In this document: in pieces, positions 19,951 to 23,811 of the stretch
Layout of the letters: each line of letters opens with the position of its first letter
How positions within the stretch are numbered: the first letter of the stretch is position 1
Virus record (IMG/VR): IMGVR_UViG_3300003691_000053
Span: 1 to 23,811 of that record
Source: a virus
Reading direction: 5' to 3' (one strand)
DNA length: 23,811 nt
The notes under the pieces: generated by a model
Databases searched by the model: none
The model's input: the letters and a program-made list of their open reading frames with translations, nothing else
What the model was told of the DNA's origin: nothing
Position numbers and translations under genes: made by a program

Positions 19951-20451
19951 TTATCCTTTGGCTCTATCCAAACACTTTTCTTCCTCTTTAGATAATATAC
20001 AATCTTTTGTTTTACATCTTGTTTTGAAATCAAATATCTGGTTCTTTCTAATATACAACCAATCATCTTTATCCATATCAGGATTACCTGTAATTAATAA
20101 CTTCATTGCATATATTACCATCAAATGTTGAATTGGAAGCATTACAACAAGCCAAATCATATCCAATTCCAATTTAAATGAATATGATAGAATAAAGAAT
20201 GTATAGTACCCAAAATGAAATGAACTACAATAAATACATCTTCCTAAAGGATATGCTATAAATCTGAGTATTTTATGCCCAATGTGAGAAGTAGGCATAC
20301 ATCCATCATCAACAAATTTATCAAGTAATCTACCAAAAAATCTAAATATCCCACCTCTGGAATATATACAAGTCCTCCAAAATATAGATATACCAACACT
20401 AATAATTGCAATCACCATCACAATTATAAAATTCAATAATAATTTTTCCAT
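19951..20451 (-). CDS. Membrane protein with CxxC motif, unknown (166 aa)
   Basis: Hydrophobic segments at residues about 5-25, 90-110 and 112-132 suggest two to three membrane spans. GRCIYCSSFHFGYY (about 70-83) contains a CxxC pair at the membrane border, a pattern known from DUF1360-like and other phage membrane proteins. The C-terminal 40 residues are charged and hold two more cysteines (RCKTKDC). No firm family. It lies between two hairpin terminators, and copy 3 of the promoter-like motif follows it, so it is a separate unit. Confidence 0.6.
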   Translation of the reverse strand: MEKLLLNFIIVMVIAIISVGISIFWRTCIYSRGGIFRFFGRLLDKFVDDGCMPTSHIGHKILRFIAYPLGRCIYCSSFHFGYYTFFILSYSFKLELDMIWLVVMLPIQHLMVIYAMKLLITGNPDMDKDDWLYIRKNQIFDFKTRCKTKDCILSKEEEKCLDRAKG

Positions 20452-20477
20452 AAGTCCAGTTTTTATTTTTAAAAATG

Positions 20478-20508
20478 AAAGGTCTCCCTAGGACAAAGGA
20501 GACCTTTT
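20478..20508 (-). terminator. Terminator after MYG1-family gene
   Basis: AAAGGTCTCC/GGAGACCTTT (10 bp) on the minus strand, then CATTTTTAAAAA. It separates the MYG1-family gene from the 166-aa membrane protein. Confidence 0.75.
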
Positions 20509-20518
20509 CAACACTTAC

Positions 20519-20552
20519 AACAAACTGATTAAAAAGTAGAAATCAGTTTGTT
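20519..20552 (-). repeat. Second hairpin after MYG1-family gene
   Basis: AACAAACTGAT/ATCAGTTTGTT (11 bp perfect) lies only a few bases after the MYG1-family stop and before the terminator at 20478-20508. It has no T-run. It may protect the 3' end of the message. Confidence 0.6.
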
Positions 20553-20557
20553 ATAAA

Positions 20558-21391
20558 TTAATCTTTTGTAAGGTATCTTTCTTTAACATATGCATCAATA
20601 ACTTCAATAGCTGATTCTTTTTTGTTAAATTTAGCAATAAATAAACCTGTATGTTGAAATATTAAGTCATTATGTACTATTACAGGTAATGGATGAATAT
20701 TAGATTCATATGATGTTAGTACCCATGCATCTTTTTCATCTTGGAAAATAGCAAATGGGTATTCTTTTCTACTTTTCCAAATCCTAGACCAACCACTTAA
20801 TAATATTGTTTTATGATTTACAATAATAAGATTTTCATAGATAGATAACTCATTAATTAATTCCATACCATATACTATTTCATTTGCAATAATATAAGTA
20901 CTAAATATCATTGCATGATAGAATTGTTCATCTTGTGTTGTTTTAGCACCTTTAGACCTATTATAATTGTTAAAACCATTAATGATTGTTGGTAAATTTC
21001 TATGAACACCTTGTTTATTGTATTCATCCCAATCATTATGAGTATTATTTACATTTCTATCCCAATTAGAAATACCTCTCATAAATGCTATTAAACTTCC
21101 ATAAATTTCTTTAGTAATAACATTTGTAGTCATCAGATATTCAAGTATTAACATGTTTGATGAACTAAGATCTTTATCCTGATGATGATCAAAGTTTTTA
21201 ACATGTGGTTTAAATTCACCACCAACATCAATAACAAATATTGCTGGATTAGCTAAAGCAGCTTTTATTTTTTCTTCATCTCTTGTTCTAATAACTTCAA
21301 CATTATAGTCAAGAAAATGCATCAATAATGCTATGGCAAATATTTCATCTGCATGAAATGTACCATCATGTGTGTATACTTTTGTTTTCAT
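20558..21391 (-). CDS. MYG1-family metal-dependent hydrolase
   Basis: A 277-aa protein of the MYG1 (UPF0160) family, related to DHH-type phosphoesterases. THDGTFHADE (residues 7-16) and a later FVIDVGGEF followed by NFDHHQDK are the metal-binding motifs of the family. MYG1 in eukaryotes is a 3'-5' RNA exonuclease; the substrate of phage forms is unknown. The frame is open upstream to 21463, but that part would read through the structured leader and starts with low-complexity sequence. ATG at 21391 places the HDGTFHADE motif at the usual distance from the start. A pseudoknot-like element lies 30 nt upstream, and two hairpins follow the stop. Confidence 0.85.
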   Translation of the reverse strand: MKTKVYTHDGTFHADEIFAIALLMHFLDYNVEVIRTRDEEKIKAALANPAIFVIDVGGEFKPHVKNFDHHQDKDLSSSNMLILEYLMTTNVITKEIYGSLIAFMRGISNWDRNVNNTHNDWDEYNKQGVHRNLPTIINGFNNYNRSKGAKTTQDEQFYHAMIFSTYIIANEIVYGMELINELSIYENLIIVNHKTILLSGWSRIWKSRKEYPFAIFQDEKDAWVLTSYESNIHPLPVIVHNDLIFQHTGLFIAKFNKKESAIEVIDAYVKERYLTKD

Positions 21392-21420
21392 TATTATAAT
21401 TTTTGTTGTAATTGAATTTA

Positions 21421-21498
21421 AAAAATAATCTGGTAGGTTGTCTATTATTACATGACCTGACAACCAAGGTCTTCATTCATTTTTTTAATACCAGATTA
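21421..21498 (-). promoter_or_regulatory. Leader with nested stem and H-type pseudoknot
   Basis: TAATCTGGTA/TACCAGATTA (10 bp) is followed by six Ts, like a terminator. Inside it, GACCT (21472-21468) pairs with AGGTC (21459-21455), and GGTTGTC in that loop (21466-21460) pairs with GACAACC (21443-21437), a classical H-type pseudoknot. It lies 30 nt before the MYG1-family ATG. It could be the terminator of the AAA+ gene or a regulated leader. No known riboswitch class was recognised. The stretch 21499-21599 holds no gene. Confidence 0.5.
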
Positions 21499-21599
21499 CT
21501 GAACCCATTTAAGTCTAGGTAAAACTGAATTGCTAGTTGAAAGAGTACTAATTATATCCACAATGTGTCATAATTGTCTCCATGAAGGTCGCAATATCT

Positions 21600-22433
21600 T
21601 TAAGTAATTTCAAGAGTTAATGTCTTTTGAAAAGTTAATTTCTTTGATTCTTCTTTTGGTAAACCACCTTTGATAAAATATTGACTAATTAAAGTATTAA
21701 TCATTCTAGCACCAAGGGTATTTTTATCATAGTTTTCAGATAAATATACTTTGATAACTTCAATAACAGCTTTTCTTTCTACATCTTTAAATAATTCTAA
21801 GTATGTAGTAAGAAGTGGTGATTCATCAAATATCTTATAGAGAGTATCGAGTGATAAAGGTAAGGCATTATAAACTAAACCAACCCTACCAAGGAATTCA
21901 GTCTTGATACCAAATGATCTAAGTCTATCTAATGTGATATCTTCTTCACCATTAAATGCACCAGCAAATACAAACAATACTTTCTTTGTTGACACAGTAA
22001 TATACTTACCATAATCACCAAACACAGATGCTTCATTACCTTCTAATACTTTTAAAAATTCATTTTGAACACCATTTGTACTCTCATGGGATAATTGTGT
22101 ATTTGAATTACCACTGATAAATAATTTATCAAACTCATCAACAAATACAACAGTTAAACCATGTTGTTTTTGTGCCAAGGGTGATAAAGCTTTTGATAAG
22201 CTATTACCACTTGTTCCCTCTTTAGTTAACTGAGCTGCATTAATTTCAAAGTAACTAATATCAAGTTCTTCAGCTAATGTACTTATTATAAATGTCTTAC
22301 CTGATCCTGATGGACCAGTTAATATGAAATTAGGTTTTATTACACCATCACTGGCTTTAAAAATGTCAAAAATCTTTGATACTTCTTTTTTCAAAGCATC
22401 TTGTCCATGGATACTACTTTTTTTTGTTGTCAT
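21600..22433 (-). CDS. ClpX-like AAA+ ATPase
   Basis: A 277-aa AAA+ protein with Walker A GPSGSGKT (residues 40-47), Walker B VVFVDEFDK (95-103), then FLKVLEG, a FAGAFNG strand and EFLGRVGLVY (about 179-188), close to the ClpX/HslU arrangement (sensor 1 and the box VII Arg in GR). NTLGARMINTLI near the C-terminus is the sensor 2 region of ClpX-type enzymes (GAR). The N-terminal zinc domain of ClpX is absent. It may remodel protein complexes. A peptidase partner is not in the window. It begins 23 nt after the 100-aa gene stop. Confidence 0.8.
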   Translation of the reverse strand: MTTKKSSIHGQDALKKEVSKIFDIFKASDGVIKPNFILTGPSGSGKTFIISTLAEELDISYFEINAAQLTKEGTSGNSLSKALSPLAQKQHGLTVVFVDEFDKLFISGNSNTQLSHESTNGVQNEFLKVLEGNEASVFGDYGKYITVSTKKVLFVFAGAFNGEEDITLDRLRSFGIKTEFLGRVGLVYNALPLSLDTLYKIFDESPLLTTYLELFKDVERKAVIEVIKVYLSENYDKNTLGARMINTLISQYFIKGGLPKEESKKLTFQKTLTLEIT

Positions 22434-22456
22434 AATATGTTATTTGTAAATGATTA

Positions 22457-22759
22457 CTACTTTCTTTTGTGTAAATATTTAGGATTAGGATAATGTCCTT
22501 TACCTTTCCTTTTTTCTCTTTCTTTATTACTTGGTTTTTCTATAAGTTCAAATAATGTATCTGAATACATTGCTGAATCTTTAAGTATTAAAAGTTCTTT
22601 TTCAAATCTATCAATAGATTTTCCTTCCATTCGATTTATTGTCCCACCACCTTCATCTTTATTAATTACTATGATATCTGCATGACTTCTAATAATACTG
22701 ATCGTTCTAACTAATTCATTTAGTCTATCAGTATTATCACCTATTATTATTATTTTCAT
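22457..22759 (-). CDS. Unknown protein with Rossmann-like start (100 aa)
   Basis: No family was recognised. MKIIIIGDNTDRLNELVRTI at the start has the beta-strand, loop, helix rhythm of a Rossmann-like fold, and ADIIVINKDEGG gives a second strand. The C-terminus is strongly basic (NKEREKRKGKGHYP, then HKRK), suggesting nucleic-acid contact. It ends with TAG. It lies between the 50-aa membrane protein and the AAA+ gene and may be co-transcribed with both. Confidence 0.6.
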   Translation of the reverse strand: MKIIIIGDNTDRLNELVRTISIIRSHADIIVINKDEGGGTINRMEGKSIDRFEKELLILKDSAMYSDTLFELIEKPSNKEREKRKGKGHYPNPKYLHKRK

Positions 22760-22771
22760 AATTATTTAATT

Positions 22772-22924
22772 TTATGGACCCCCACTTACTTTAGAAGTCC
22801 AAGTAAGAAATTTGAAAAATAAATATAATCCTCCTACAAAAATTGTAACAGCAATTATAACACAACCTATGAAATGTATAAACTCCATGACTGTAATTGA
22901 ATGTATTATACTATTGAGTAACAT
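22772..22924 (-). CDS. Small single-pass membrane protein (50 aa)
   Basis: ATG at 22924 overlaps the end of the 122-aa gene by 14 nt in another frame. The product starts MLLNSIIHSITVMEF, followed by a hydrophobic segment of about 22 residues (HFIGCVIIAVTIFVGGLYLF) and a short tail ending SKVSGGP. A second ATG at codon 13 is possible. No family was recognised. The gap would otherwise be empty on the coding strand, and the size and layout are typical of small phage membrane proteins. Confidence 0.55.
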   Translation of the reverse strand: MLLNSIIHSITVMEFIHFIGCVIIAVTIFVGGLYLFFKFLTWTSKVSGGP

Positions 22925-23279
22925 AATATTTTCTTTTTTCTGAGTTGGTTTTTAGAAAGTTAAGTACTGTATCTAATGAAACATTAGCACCAGTAATCAT
23001 ATATTCTAATCTAGCTTTTGATGATTTATTTGCAAGATCACAATACTCCCAAAGTGCCATCAATTTAATATTTATATCAATTTTATTTATAACTCTGACT
23101 AATATTCTATCAACATTAGCAAACTTAAACCTCATTGTAAAATCAACCAAGGTTGAGTTTGGTAAGAATACATGTGTTTTAGCACCTTTTCCAACTTTCA
23201 TCTTCACCATTATCTTTCTATTTAGATATTCATGATGTGATGTAAACCAAGTACCATCTATATGTTTTTCTTGTCCCAT
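22911..23279 (-). CDS. Unknown protein (122 aa)
   Basis: No family was recognised. It begins MGQEKHIDGTWFTSHHEYL, has a basic strand-rich centre (KIMVKMKVGKGAKTHVFLP; MRFKFANVDRILVRVINK) and a helical C-terminal third that ends KRKYYVTQ. It is soluble by composition. It begins 2 nt after the stop of the 128-aa gene, and its end overlaps the 50-aa membrane protein, so the series 23811-22772 is one operon. Confidence 0.6.
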   Translation of the reverse strand: MGQEKHIDGTWFTSHHEYLNRKIMVKMKVGKGAKTHVFLPNSTLVDFTMRFKFANVDRILVRVINKIDINIKLMALWEYCDLANKSSKARLEYMITGANVSLDTVLNFLKTNSEKRKYYVTQ

Positions 23280-23281
23280 AA

Positions 23282-23668
23282 TTAATGTTCTCTTTCTTTT
23301 ATTGCTTTTACAGTTTCTAACAGTGCTGAACCTAAAGCTAATTCATAAGTATCAGCTGCACCACCTATTGGTGAAAGTCCAGTAACAGAATTATATATTT
23401 TATATCTAAAATATAATATTCCATGGTCAGAATATGCAATTTCATATATAAAATGAAATTTATACTCTTCTCTTAGCCATTTTTGAAATAATGATTGAGT
23501 TGGTGCTGAACAGTTATCTTCTGAATGGGCATGAGCTAATCTATTCTTATTATTTGCTCTAACTATGCCTTTTCCGTTATTATAATAATAGAAAAAAGTT
23601 TCTTCATTAAATCCTATTTCTTTAGCTAACTTAGCTAATTCAAATGTTATTAATTCATCTTTCATCAT
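23282..23668 (-). CDS. Phage protein of unknown function, CSAPTQ family (128 aa)
   Basis: The pattern ELITFELAKLAKEIGF (residues 5-20), CSAPTQSLFQKWLREEY (53-69), and a C-terminal TYELALGSALLETVKAI (107-123) matches a family common in phages and prophages of Bacteroidota, whose function I do not know. The gene starts ATGATG at 23668, overlapping the stop of the partial gene at the right edge, and that gene ends with a related sequence. The two are probably tandem paralogues. Confidence 0.65.
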   Translation of the reverse strand: MMKDELITFELAKLAKEIGFNEETFFYYYNNGKGIVRANNKNRLAHAHSEDNCSAPTQSLFQKWLREEYKFHFIYEIAYSDHGILYFRYKIYNSVTGLSPIGGAADTYELALGSALLETVKAIKEREH

Positions 23669-23811
23669 GGTATAAGTTTTAATGCTTTGAATAAACCAAT
23701 ATCTAATGCTTCTTCATAGGTTTCTTCCCATACTCCAATCTTTGATATTTTTATTTCTTTTAATAGTTTATTTATTGGTTTTTCAAATATAGTAACTGAA
23801 AATATACAACC
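23665..23811 (-). CDS. Partial paralogue of the 128-aa gene
   Basis: Open from the right edge to TGA at 23667-23665, giving 48 residues. The end VWEETYEEALDIGLFKALKLI resembles the ending of the next gene (DTYELALGSALLETVKAI), and is closer to the common form of that family. The start lies outside the window. The stop overlaps the next ATG, so both are translated together. Confidence 0.6.
   Translation of the reverse strand, partial: GCIFSVTIFEKPINKLLKEIKISKIGVWEETYEEALDIGLFKALKLIP

Noticed and set aside
1-23811. Stop-codon reassignment (TAG or TGA read as sense), as in some crAss-like phages.
   Set aside because: TAA, TAG and TGA all end genes at sensible places, often overlapping the next start, and no suppressor anticodon (CUA, UCA, UUA) was found among the tRNAs.

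Overview
The window is a strongly AT-rich, densely packed segment of a tailed-phage genome. Every convincing gene lies on the minus strand, so transcription runs right to left. Starts are preceded by A/T-rich sequence with no consistent Shine-Dalgarno motif, and the tmRNA resume codon is glycine. Together with the gene set (family B DNA polymerase, DnaB-like and SF2 helicases, ThyX, ATPases) this suggests a phage of Bacteroidota, possibly crAss-like. That assignment is inference. TAA, TAG and TGA all end genes, so the genetic code is standard.

Layout, left to right. Positions 1-3966: replication and recombination genes. An AAA ATPase gene is interrupted at its 3' side by a group I intron carrying a GIY-YIG nuclease. 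It is followed by a 56-aa ORF, a DnaB-like helicase, an unknown protein and an SF2 helicase. Positions 4034-7488: nucleotide metabolism, with a PurA-like adenylosuccinate synthetase, a DUF1599/Nmad1-like protein, ThyX and a MazG-like pyrophosphohydrolase. Positions 7538-10097: a VWA protein and small unknowns, one needing a -1 frameshift. Positions 10108-12807: family B DNA polymerase and an HNH homing endonuclease. Positions 13706-15240: an apparently empty stretch that in fact holds a complete tmRNA gene, split in its T-loop by a group I intron with a LAGLIDADG ORF, then a series of structured RNA elements. Positions 15242-18657: a small Ter-like operon with a Na+/Ca2+-type exchanger. Positions 18696-19902: a tRNA and structured-RNA cluster. 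Positions 19951-23811: membrane proteins, a MYG1-family hydrolase, a ClpX-like ATPase and small unknowns.

The most striking content is RNA. First, the phage encodes a tmRNA whose 16-residue tag starts like Bacteroidota tags but lacks the usual C-terminal Ala-Ala. Its T-loop is split by a self-splicing-type intron. Second, the tRNA cluster contains three copies of a previously unfamiliar RNA scaffold: a variable outer stem, conserved UGGUAAA, an 8-bp covarying stem, conserved GUUACUUCGUA, an insert, conserved UAAUGACAC, the returning stem, and UAUUCC. Two copies hold tRNA bodies in normal order (Lys-CUU, Gln-UUG). The third holds a circularly permuted tRNA whose acceptor stem is closed by a GCAA loop and which opens at the variable loop. 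Third, a motif of about 35 bp occurs three times upstream of minus-strand transcription units and looks like a phage-specific promoter. All structural statements come from pairing sequences by eye. No search or folding program was run.
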